The notes under the pieces are model-generated. The model searched no databases. It saw only the letters and a program-made list of their open reading frames with translations, and was not told the DNA's origin. A stretch of DNA of 5,259 nucleotides, taken from contig CANBTO010000410.1 in the NCBI GenBank assembly GCA_947372405.1, forward strand, positions 1 through 5,259, in the 5' to 3' direction. This DNA comes from Verrucomicrobiaceae bacterium. Lineage in GTDB: Bacteria > Verrucomicrobiota > Verrucomicrobiae > Verrucomicrobiales > Akkermansiaceae. Both the position numbers and the translations under genes were made by a program. Within the stretch, counting starts at the first letter, position 1. The number at the start of each line of letters is the position of its first letter. This document shows, piece by piece, positions 1 through 5,259 of this stretch.

Positions 1-2207
1 GTTGAGTCGCCGCCCTTCACGCCGGTGGAGACCATGCTGACGGCGGCGAAGTTCATTTTGGTGTCATCATAGCCACCGAGCGCGGTGTATGCCGGGTCCA
101 GGGCGACGAAGCGGTTGACCTGACTGAAGGCCTTCGCGGTTTCATATCCGATGAAAGTTCCCCATGAGTGGCCGACCCAGTCCACGTTGCCAGCGCTGCG
201 GCCGTGGTCCTTCAACAATTGAGCCACGTTTTTTCCGAGGTTGACGAAATACCGACCGTTAGTCAGATCCGTTAGTTCCCCGTCCGCGCCGCTGGCCCAA
301 TCCAAAGTTACAACCTTTACCGCACCGGCCGCCTTCTTCACCGCGAGGTTCATCGTGCGGAAACTGTTTTCCCCGTCAGTCTTCCCGTGCGAGAGCAGCC
401 AGAGTTCGCTGGCAGGATCGAGCGCTGTCACCGGCCCGCCGGACGAGTTGCACAAGCGCGCGGACTTGAATCTGGCGGAGACCGTCAACGGCTGGGGTGC
501 GCCAGTGGGACACGCCAGCTTGATCTTGAAATAAAAGGTTCCCTGCTTGAGCGGGATGTTGATGATCGAATCGAAAGAAACCGGTTTCCAGTCGGTTGTC
601 GGAGTGTCTGGTGTGGGAACGCTGCCACCGATTTTATATTGGATCGTGTCCAAGGCCTCGACTTTCGAGAACGTTTTCATCTCCAGCCCGTAGAATGATC
701 CCAGCCCTCCCTTGTCGGCTCCCCAACCGCCGTTCACACCGCTGAATGACGGCACCTTGATCTGCAGATATAACGTCACGCTTCCGGTTGCCGGGCGGAT
801 CAGTGATTGTTTTGCCATTTCATAACTGATCAGACGCCGTCCGTCGGTGCTTGTCACATCCACGAGCTTCGGGATGCCTTTCAGCGGATTGACGCTTCCG
901 TCCAACGGGTCGCGGGTATCGACGAAAGTGCGGTTCGAGACACGGGAACTGGCGGACGCAAGAGCGATGGGCGCGGCAAAAACCAATGAGGCGGCAGTGT
1001 TGGCGATCGCTTGCGATTGCCGGGGGAGCACGCTGCGGGCGACTCGGAATCCGAGGTTGTTGACGGCGCTGTCCGGCAGGGAGTTGAAGCGTTTCGACGC
1101 GCGGCATCCATCCGCGAAGTCGCGCCAGCTTCCGCCGCGGTATACCCGGCTGGTGCCCGAGGGTGCGCCGGTGGGATCGCTAACCGAACCCGCGGGATAT
1201 GCGCCATAGATGTCCCAGCACCACTCCCAAACGTTTCCCGCCATGTCATACAAACCGTAGCCATTCGATTTGAAACTGCCAACCGGCGACGTATAGGGGA
1301 AATTCAGATCATTTCCGTTGCTCCACACCGGATCGAAGCCGCGCGTCGGACTCACGTCATAGGTGTAGCTCGGATCGCTGAAATAGTTGGCCAGGTCATG
1401 GGTGATCGTCCCCCCCCATGGAAAAATCTGCCCGACCAGCTTGCCCCGCGCCGCCTTCTCCCATTCCGCTTCCGTCGGCAGACGATAGCCGTTCTTGCTG
1501 AAATCACAGGTCCAGGTATCGAGATCGTAACACGGCTTGCGCCCCTGCTTCTCGCTGTATGCATTGCACCACTTCACGCACTCATACCAGGAGACGCTGT
1601 GCACCGGGTGATTGGCGGCCTTTCCCTGCGCCTCCAGCAAGTCCGCATGTCCGTGCGTGGCACCCCAACTCCTCACCTCGTCCCACAGAGCCTTGGTCAC
1701 CTCATGCTTGCCGATATAGAAACCGCTCACTTGCACGTTGTGGACCGTTTCATCGGCATTGCCCACGTTGTTATCGTCACCCATCGTGAAACTTCCCGCC
1801 GGGATCCTCACCAGGTTGTCAGGCAAAGCGGCCTTCAGCTCGAAACGCATGTCCGGTGAAACCATGAGGTTCCAATCCACTCCTGCGTTCCATGTGATGA
1901 GCTTGTCCTTTCCCGCCGTCTGCCCGGCGCCGAAACCTTTTCCACTGAACGATGCGGCGTGAACATCGAAGGTCTGGCCGTTGTCATCGGAAACCCACAC
2001 GTTGACGGACTGCGGCTCAGCGGTGCCGATGCCATCGTCCGTGAGGTCATAATGGATGTCCACGTATTTCGTCCCCACACGCTGGACGGAACGGACGTTG
2101 GAGATGACAAGATCGGCCTTGGCCTGGACGTAGACGAATGCAGCCAGAAAAACCAGGAATGCCGCACCGTGCAACAACGAGACGTGGCGGGATGGGCATG
2201 TTTTCAT
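1..2207 (-). CDS. Secreted SUMF1/FGE-like domain protein fused to a lipase-like alpha/beta hydrolase (3' end outside window)
   Basis: I translated this frame codon by codon and it stays open for 735 codons to the left edge, so the C-terminus is missing. Residues 1-31 form a signal peptide (hydrophobic AAFLVFLAAFVYV, cleavage likely after AKA), so the product is exported. Residues 32-132 look like a beta-sandwich. Residues 133-388 are an FGE-sulfatase (SUMF1) domain, with IPAGSFTMG, GFYIGKHEVT, RLPTEAEWEKAARG, FPWGG, GLYDMAGNVWEW, RGGSW and a closing GFRVAR. Residues 400-421 are Ala-rich and hydrophobic, followed by a beta-rich stretch to about 595. From about 600 the sequence resembles the pancreatic-lipase family: LLSHGKTDG (His607), LDWASGA, WVGHSWGT (predicted nucleophile Ser681) and VALDPA (Asp704); the catalytic His would lie outside the window. 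The FGE part lacks the usual catalytic Cys pair after GGS, so formylglycine formation is doubtful. ATG 2207 was chosen because it gives a clean signal peptide; no Shine-Dalgarno is visible. An in-frame ATG at 2282 would bury that signal. The substrate is unknown. Confidence 0.9.
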   Translation of the reverse strand, partial: MKTCPSRHVSLLHGAAFLVFLAAFVYVQAKADLVISNVRSVQRVGTKYVDIHYDLTDDGIGTAEPQSVNVWVSDDNGQTFDVHAASFSGKGFGAGQTAGKDKLITWNAGVDWNLMVSPDMRFELKAALPDNLVRIPAGSFTMGDDNNVGNADETVHNVQVSGFYIGKHEVTKALWDEVRSWGATHGHADLLEAQGKAANHPVHSVSWYECVKWCNAYSEKQGRKPCYDLDTWTCDFSKNGYRLPTEAEWEKAARGKLVGQIFPWGGTITHDLANYFSDPSYTYDVSPTRGFDPVWSNGNDLNFPYTSPVGSFKSNGYGLYDMAGNVWEWCWDIYGAYPAGSVSDPTGAPSGTSRVYRGGSWRDFADGCRASKRFNSLPDSAVNNLGFRVARSVLPRQSQAIANTAASLVFAAPIALASASSRVSNRTFVDTRDPLDGSVNPLKGIPKLVDVTSTDGRRLISYEMAKQSLIRPATGSVTLYLQIKVPSFSGVNGGWGADKGGLGSFYGLEMKTFSKVEALDTIQYKIGGSVPTPDTPTTDWKPVSFDSIINIPLKQGTFYFKIKLACPTGAPQPLTVSARFKSARLCNSSGGPVTALDPASELWLLSHGKTDGENSFRTMNLAVKKAAGAVKVVTLDWASGADGELTDLTNGRYFVNLGKNVAQLLKDHGRSAGNVDWVGHSWGTFIGYETAKAFSQVNRFVALDPAYTALGGYDDTKMNFAAVSMVSTGVKGGDS
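2115..2207 (-). other. Signal peptide of the SUMF1-lipase protein
   Basis: The first 31 residues have a short basic start (Lys2, Arg7), a hydrophobic core from about residue 14 to 27, and a small-residue AKA motif before Asp32. This fits Sec export with signal peptidase I cleavage. There is a Cys at position 4 but no lipobox, so it is not read as a lipoprotein. Confidence 0.75.
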
Positions 2208-2306
2208 CGGGAGATGGAGTGGGAATTGGCCGGTTGTGGTTTCAACAACACCATGACGTGGTTCAGACGCTACATCTATCATATCGTTTGAAGGCAGGGA
2301 TAAATG

Positions 2307-2330
2307 GTGAAACCACACCCCATGTTTCAC
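2307..2330. promoter_or_regulatory. Palindrome GTGAAAC-N10-GTTTCAC, possible operator
   Basis: A perfect 7-bp inverted repeat (2307-2313 and 2324-2330, spacer 10) lies 100 bases upstream of the SUMF1-lipase start. On the minus strand a TTGACT (2352-2347) sits 17 bases before TGAAAC (2329-2324), a weak -35/-10 pair in which the -10 would overlap one palindrome arm. This geometry would suit a repressor site. It could equally be a small hairpin at the end of the upstream 184-aa gene, but no T-run follows it on the minus strand. It is low confidence as a promoter and moderate as a real palindrome. Confidence 0.3.
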
Positions 2331-2374
2331 TGAAATCACCGCGATGAGTCAATCCATAAGACAGTCGTAGAAAG

Positions 2375-2929
2375 CTACAGCATCGCTGCCACCTCCGCCT
2401 CTCCGGGCCAGCCACCTTCCGCCACGGCTTGGAGCGAGCGGGCGTAGCCGGGAATCCAGAGCCCCTCGCGGGCGATCTGCTGGCCATCGCGGGGAAAGCC
2501 GGCAGCCGGCAGCTCCTGTTCCGCAATATGCAGGCACAGCCACGCGCGCCATGCGCGGATTTCCGCACGCGGGCCGCTCATCCGGCTCGCGAGGTGTTGG
2601 AAATGTCGCACCGGGTTTCCCAGGTATCCGCAGCTCCCGTCCGCCGCGTGTCGCAGGATCCACCGCAATGCCTGATAGGGCGGCGGATGCGAAACCAACA
2701 CCGCATGCCCGGCGGGCAGATCCGCCATCCATGCCTTGTCGAGCTGGAGGATTGCCTGCGCCGGTTTTCCGGAAATCCACTGGGACTGCGCGTATGCCAG
2801 CGTGTCCCGATAGAACTCCGCCCCCTTCGCCCCGCCATGCCGCCTCGTCACGCTGAAATCATGGATCTCCTCGATCACGGGCAGCCATGGACACGGTGGA
2901 TTCACAGCCGTGACTGTCCCGGCCACCAT
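2375..2929 (-). CDS. Uncharacterised 184-aa protein, Trp-rich and mostly helical
   Basis: I do not recognise the family. The frame is judged real because its codons end overwhelmingly in G or C and because a GGAG Shine-Dalgarno lies 7 bases before ATG 2929. The protein has a Pro-rich start, then a stretch reading like conserved helical sequence (LPVIEEIHDFSV, residues 16-27). Next comes a TPR-like helix around residues 54-71 (GKPAQAILQLDKAWMADL), and many Trp residues follow (RAWRAWLCLH, LWIPG, GWPGE). There is no signal peptide or transmembrane segment with this start, so it is probably cytoplasmic. An upstream TTG at 2980 would add 17 residues but has no ribosome site and would run into the repeat at 2973. 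The gene lies 167 bases upstream of the SUMF1-lipase gene on the same strand and diverges from pfp. No catalytic motif is visible, and I assign no function. Confidence 0.7.
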   Translation of the reverse strand: MVAGTVTAVNPPCPWLPVIEEIHDFSVTRRHGGAKGAEFYRDTLAYAQSQWISGKPAQAILQLDKAWMADLPAGHAVLVSHPPPYQALRWILRHAADGSCGYLGNPVRHFQHLASRMSGPRAEIRAWRAWLCLHIAEQELPAAGFPRDGQQIAREGLWIPGYARSLQAVAEGGWPGEAEVAAML

Positions 2930-2933
2930 TGGC

Positions 2934-2941
2934 GAACTCCA
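2934..2941 (-). promoter_or_regulatory. Ribosome binding site deciding the start of the 184-aa protein
   Basis: The minus-strand sequence reads TGGAGTTCGCCA immediately before ATG 2929. GGAG with a 7-base spacer is the only well-placed Shine-Dalgarno seen at any start in this window, and it favours ATG 2929 over the upstream TTG. Confidence 0.6.
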
Positions 2942-2972
2942 GAAAAATCCGAGACTTGCCAGCGAGTGTTTC

Positions 2973-3133
2973 AGCCGCAAAAAGGATCAAGAAGACGCAA
3001 AAATGCCGATGCCTGGGTTTCAGAAAACCGGGGTGAATCCATGTTTCCAAGCATCATGCCCTGCTTCATTCGCATCACGAGAAAACCAAGGAAGGAATTT
3101 TGTTTTGCGCCCATTTTGCGCCTCTTTGCGGCT
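2973..3133. repeat. Intergenic imperfect inverted repeat with CGCAAA/TTTGCG units
   Basis: The divergent spacer between the 184-aa gene and pfp contains AGCCGCAAA (2973-2981) followed by CGCAAAAATG (2996-3005). In inverted orientation it also contains CATTTTGCG (3112-3120) followed by TTTGCGGCT (3125-3133). The outer 9-bp arms are perfect complements; the inner arms differ by one A/T in run length. The right arm has a third unit at 3103-3109, so TTTGCG recurs at 3104, 3115 and 3125, spaced 11 and 10 bases. The rest of 2930-3214 shows no coding frame I would support. I recall similar AGCCGCAAAGAGGCGCAAA-type repeats scattered in Verrucomicrobiota-like genomes, which would make this a dispersed REP/BIME-like element, but that is memory, not a search. 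Confidence 0.6.
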
Positions 3134-3214
3134 AAATCCATCCCAGCCGTTCAGCCACGTCCAACCAGTTTCAAGGCTTGCATCCGGAGCGGGATTGGCA
3201 ATCGTTCCGCCCGC

Positions 3215-4441
3215 ATGAGCAGCCGTTTAGAAGGAAAAGTTCTCGTCGCCCAAGGCGGCGGCCCCACCCCTGTGATCAACCAGAGCATCGTCGGCGTCGC
3301 CCTCGAAGCCCGCAAATTCAGCCAGGTCACCTCCATTTACGGAGCCGTCCACGGCGTGCGCGGCATCGTCGAAGAAGACTTCGTCGATCTCACCCGCGAA
3401 ACCACCCACAACCTCGAACAGGTCTCGGACACACCATCATCCGGCCTCCTCTCCACCCGTGACAAACCGGACGAGGAATACTGCGCCCGCATGTTCAAGG
3501 TGATGCAGGCCCATGATATCCGCTACTTCTTCTACGTCGGCGGAAACGACTCGTCTGACACCGTGCGCATCGTCAACGAGCAGGCCAAGGCAGCGAACTA
3601 CGAACTGCGCGCCATCCACATCCCCAAGACCATCGACAACGACCTGATGGAAAACGACCACTGCCCCGGCTTCGGCTCCGCAGCCCGCTATGTGGCGCAG
3701 GCCTTCACCGGCGTGAACTTGGACAACCGCGCACTCAAGGGCGTTTACATCGGCGTCATCATGGGCCGCCACGCCGGATTCCTCACCGCCTCCTCCTCGC
3801 TCGCCCGCAAATACGTCGATGACGGCCCGCACCTCATCTACATGCCCGAGCGCGCCTTCGACACCGAGAAGTTCCTCGCCGACGTGGACCGCATCTATGC
3901 CAAACACGGTTACTGCACCATCGCCGTTTCCGAAGGCGTCTCCGACGACCACGGCACCCCCATGATCACCAAGCTGATGGGTGAGGAGGAACGTGACGAC
4001 CACGGCAACGTCCAACTCTCCGGCACCGGCGCCCTTGGCGACCTGCTCTCACAAACCATCAAGAAAGGCCTCAGCATCAAGCGCGTGCGTTCCGACACCT
4101 TCGGCTACCTCCAGCGCTGCTTCATCGGCTGCCGCTCGGACCGCGACGCACACGAAGCCCGCGAGGTCGGTGAAAAGGCCGTGCAGTTCGCCATGTGGGA
4201 CAACGTCGACGGCTCGGTGGTCATCCGCCGCCCGGTGTTGAACTACAGCGTCGATTACGATCTCGTACCGATCTCCAAGGTCGCCGGCAAAACCCGCCAC
4301 ATGCCGGACAACTTCATCAATGAAGCCGGCAACGGAGTGACCCAGGATTTCTACAGCTATTGCCGCCCGCTGTTAGGCTCAGGCATGCCGGAATCCCACC
4401 GCCTGCGCGCACCCGTCGTGCCGAAGATCCTGCACCGGTAA
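3215..4441 (+). CDS. pfp: Pyrophosphate-dependent phosphofructokinase (PPi--fructose-6-phosphate 1-phosphotransferase)
   Basis: This 408-aa protein is complete and of usual length for bacterial PFP. It phosphorylates fructose 6-phosphate to fructose 1,6-bisphosphate using PPi, a reversible cytoplasmic step of glycolysis/gluconeogenesis. The phosphate-donor loop is GQGGP-like at residues 13-19 (QGGGPTP). YVGGNDSSDT (residues 107-116) has Asp112 at the position that is Gly104 in E. coli ATP-PFK. IPKTIDNDL (136-144) has Lys138 in place of the ATP-type Gly and carries the predicted catalytic Asp141. MGRHAG (183-188) binds fructose 6-phosphate. Asp112 plus Lys138 is the accepted signature of PPi use. 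Asn111 replaces the usual metal-binding Asp103, as in the GGND subgroup of PFPs I recall. ATG 3215 was chosen because family homology begins at residue 7; the frame is open far upstream but that part is antisense to another gene. No Shine-Dalgarno is evident. The last codons are duplicated at 4859-4918. Confidence 0.95.
   Translation: MSSRLEGKVLVAQGGGPTPVINQSIVGVALEARKFSQVTSIYGAVHGVRGIVEEDFVDLTRETTHNLEQVSDTPSSGLLSTRDKPDEEYCARMFKVMQAHDIRYFFYVGGNDSSDTVRIVNEQAKAANYELRAIHIPKTIDNDLMENDHCPGFGSAARYVAQAFTGVNLDNRALKGVYIGVIMGRHAGFLTASSSLARKYVDDGPHLIYMPERAFDTEKFLADVDRIYAKHGYCTIAVSEGVSDDHGTPMITKLMGEEERDDHGNVQLSGTGALGDLLSQTIKKGLSIKRVRSDTFGYLQRCFIGCRSDRDAHEAREVGEKAVQFAMWDNVDGSVVIRRPVLNYSVDYDLVPISKVAGKTRHMPDNFINEAGNGVTQDFYSYCRPLLGSGMPESHRLRAPVVPKILHR
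4382..4441 (+). repeat. Direct repeat copy 1: 3' end of intact pfp
   Basis: This copy encodes G-M followed by PESHRLRAPVVPKILHR and TAA. Over the 54 bases from the Pro codon (4388) to the stop it matches 4865-4918 at 48 positions. Confidence 0.95.
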
Positions 4442-4511
4442 AAATGCGGGGGCCTTTTCAAAGCAAAGGCAGCTTGATTCTGCCGCATAAAAAAAGTATT
4501 TCAGCATCACG

Positions 4512-4856
4512 ATGCTTCGTGTGTTTTACCAAATCGTTTTGTTCGCTCTGTGCGCGGTGCCGGTTTTTGTGGTGATGATTTTATTGAGTGCAGGGAACGT
4601 TGCTGCTCCAGACGCCACATCCGATACTCAGCACATGGGGCGCGCACTGGGAGATATGGTTGGCTTTCCGACGTTATTCCTGCCTTCGTGGACACCCGCC
4701 CTGATCCAATTCTGCATCGTGCTTCTCTTCTGGACCGCTTTGCTGCGTCTGATGTTCTTCGTCATTTTCAACGGCATCGCCGAGGCGCGGAAAATACAGT
4801 CAACAATCCCCGTTGCCTCCCCCACCGATCGACAAAGCAGGCAGGAATGGGAATAG
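4512..4856 (+). CDS. Small membrane protein with two predicted transmembrane helices, unknown function
   Basis: This is a 114-aa protein I do not recognise. Residues about 5-27 (VLFALCAVPVFVVMILL core) and about 62-87 (LIQFCIVLLFWTALLRLMFFVIF core) are strongly hydrophobic. The roughly 35-residue loop between them contains a GDMVGFPTLFLPSW segment that looks constrained, and the C-tail is polar and charged (RQSRQEWE). This suggests a two-helix inner-membrane protein. It starts 70 bases after the pfp stop with no terminator between, so co-transcription with pfp is likely. No good Shine-Dalgarno precedes the ATG. Codon third positions are visibly richer in A/T than in pfp, hinting at a different history. 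Its stop is 2 bases before the duplicated pfp tail, so the gene nearly fills the space between the two repeat copies. The frame is well supported by hydrophobicity, but the role is unknown. Confidence 0.75.
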   Translation: MLRVFYQIVLFALCAVPVFVVMILLSAGNVAAPDATSDTQHMGRALGDMVGFPTLFLPSWTPALIQFCIVLLFWTALLRLMFFVIFNGIAEARKIQSTIPVASPTDRQSRQEWE

Positions 4857-4858
4857 TA

Positions 4859-4918
4859 GGAATTCCGGAGTCCCACCGCCTCCGCGCGCCCATCGTGCCG
4901 AAGATCCTGCACCGCTGA
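4859..4918 (+). pseudogene. Duplicated C-terminal remnant of pfp (direct repeat copy 2)
   Basis: This copy encodes G-I followed by PESHRLRAPIVPKILHR and TGA, the last residues of PFP with one change (Val to Ile). Six bases differ from copy 1 across 54. Four are synonymous third-base changes (Glu, Leu, Ala, Arg), one is TAA versus TGA, and only one alters a residue. Upstream of the Gly codon the similarity stops. Such a pattern means the copy diverged while still coding, so it is the tail of a second pfp-like gene or of a mobile segment that restores the pfp end. It is in frame with an ATG at 4847 that overlaps the end of the membrane-protein gene and would give a 23-residue peptide; I see no reason to think that peptide has a role of its own. 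Confidence 0.85.
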
Positions 4919-4942
4919 GTGCGGCACATCGAGCAAACTCAC

Positions 4943-4976
4943 AAGCCGTCGGCAGTCATATGTCGACGGCTTTTTT
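4943..4976 (+). terminator. Rho-independent terminator
   Basis: A 9-bp perfect stem, AAGCCGTCG (4943-4951) with CGACGGCTT (4964-4972), has a 12-base loop and runs into six T residues (4971-4976). It is on the plus strand 24 bases after the duplicated pfp tail. It therefore closes the pfp-membrane protein transcript and may originally have been the terminator of the pfp copy represented by the remnant. No T-run lies on the other side, so it is not clearly bidirectional. Confidence 0.85.
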
Positions 4977-5017
4977 CATAATCGATTGGAATGAAATGCT
5001 TATGATGCTTCGTTGGC

Positions 5018-5259
5018 TCACGTTTTCCATGTGCGCAAGTCCTCAACGAACATCCTGAAACTCGGCGACACCTGCGTCACGGCCTCCAAATCCGCGTCGG
5101 CAGCCAGCATCAACAGTTCCCTCAAAACCAGCCCGTTCCAGCATCCGAAACACCCTCTTTCCGGCCAAAAATCCCGCCAAATACGGGAATCTCGGTTCAC
5201 TGAAGGCCTTCAGGACGGGATTTTGCCCGGAGACCGTCTCGCAGTGCCCGTGGGGGGAA
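5018..5259 (-). pseudogene. 3' end of an unrecognised gene, apparently frameshifted (5' part outside window)
   Basis: Two minus-strand frames share this region. From the right edge to about 5130 one frame reads as plausible protein with G/C-rich third positions (for example FPYLAGFLAGKRVFRMLERAG). It then deteriorates and stops at 5043-5045. From about 5125 a second frame takes over with equally good codon use (RELLMLAADADLEAV, then SPSFRMFVEDLRTWKT) and stops at 5018-5020. Removing one base from the AAAA run at 5124-5127 joins them as ...LERAG-LRELLMLAADADLEAV.... The simplest reading is one gene with a 1-base insertion in a homopolymer, either real or a sequencing error. If the first frame is accepted as it stands, the gene ends at 5043. 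I do not recognise the family. The gene converges on the pfp transcript, with the terminator between them. Confidence 0.5.

Noticed and set aside
1011..1859. Plus-strand open frame of 282 codons
   Set aside because: It is a shadow of the strongly supported SUMF1 domain on the minus strand, and its translation is Arg/His/Ile-rich without family motifs.
2349..2780. Second minus-strand frame of 143 codons overlapping the 184-aa gene
   Set aside because: It has worse third-base composition, many Arg/Gly/Pro residues and no ribosome site. The overlapping 184-aa frame is the better candidate.
2930..2980. TTG start at 2980 for the 184-aa protein
   Set aside because: There is no Shine-Dalgarno before it and it begins inside the inverted repeat arm, while ATG 2929 has GGAG at good spacing.
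2429..3214. In-frame open stretch of 262 codons upstream of the pfp start
   Set aside because: It is antisense to the 184-aa gene and crosses the intergenic repeat, and its translation does not resemble a PFK extension. Family homology begins just after ATG 3215.
3437..4015. Minus-strand open frame of 192 codons inside pfp
   Set aside because: It is antisense to highly conserved pfp codons, and the Val/Gly/Asp-rich composition is the usual antisense shadow of GC3-rich genes.
4452..4484. Small hairpins just after pfp (GCCTTT/AAAGGC and GGCAG/CTGCC) as a terminator
   Set aside because: The stems are short and mutually exclusive and are not followed by a T-run on the plus strand. The A-run after them would act for neither strand.
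4859..4918. IS or transposon end as the cause of the pfp tail repeat
   Set aside because: No transposase, terminal inverted repeats or short target duplication is visible in the interval. An element without its own recombinase remains possible but is not shown.

Overview
The window looks like chromosomal DNA from a GC-rich Gram-negative bacterium, most likely of the Verrucomicrobiota (Luteolibacter/Akkermansiaceae-like). This is an inference. It rests on a large secreted formylglycine-generating-enzyme-like (SUMF1) protein with an N-terminal beta-sandwich, a GGND-type pyrophosphate-dependent phosphofructokinase, generally weak Shine-Dalgarno signals, and an intergenic inverted pair of CGCAAA/TTTGCG-rich repeats. 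No rRNA, tRNA, CRISPR array or transposase gene was seen.

Layout. Positions 1-2207 (minus) hold one open frame of 735 codons that runs off the left edge. In order it has a signal peptide, a beta-sandwich, a SUMF1/FGE-like domain, a second beta-rich region, and the start of a lipase-like alpha/beta hydrolase with a GHSWG nucleophile elbow. Positions 2208-2374 are a regulatory gap with a perfect 7-bp palindrome. Positions 2375-2929 (minus) encode an unrecognised 184-aa protein with a good GGAG ribosome site. Positions 2930-3214 form a divergent intergenic region carrying the CGCAAA-type inverted repeat. Positions 3215-4441 (plus) are a complete pfp gene. Positions 4512-4856 (plus) encode a small two-helix membrane protein. 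Positions 4859-4918 are a second copy of the last codons of pfp, followed by a strong rho-independent terminator at 4943-4976. Positions 5018-5259 (minus) are the 3' end of an unrecognised gene that appears frameshifted at an A4/T4 run.

Function and relations. The pfp gene is the central metabolic gene (PPi-dependent fructose-6-phosphate phosphorylation in glycolysis). It and the small membrane gene are probably one transcript, since the first convincing terminator lies after the duplicated pfp tail. The two minus-strand genes on the left share a strand but are separated by 167 bases that include a possible promoter/operator. Nothing in the sequence links them to pfp.

The most unusual feature is the duplicated pfp 3' end. 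The two copies, 477 bp apart, differ mostly at synonymous positions and bracket the small membrane gene. This points either to the remnant of a second once-functional pfp gene or to a small cassette inserted at the 3' end of pfp that rebuilt the reading frame. The second point of interest is the SUMF1-lipase fusion, whose FGE-like domain lacks the catalytic cysteine pair.
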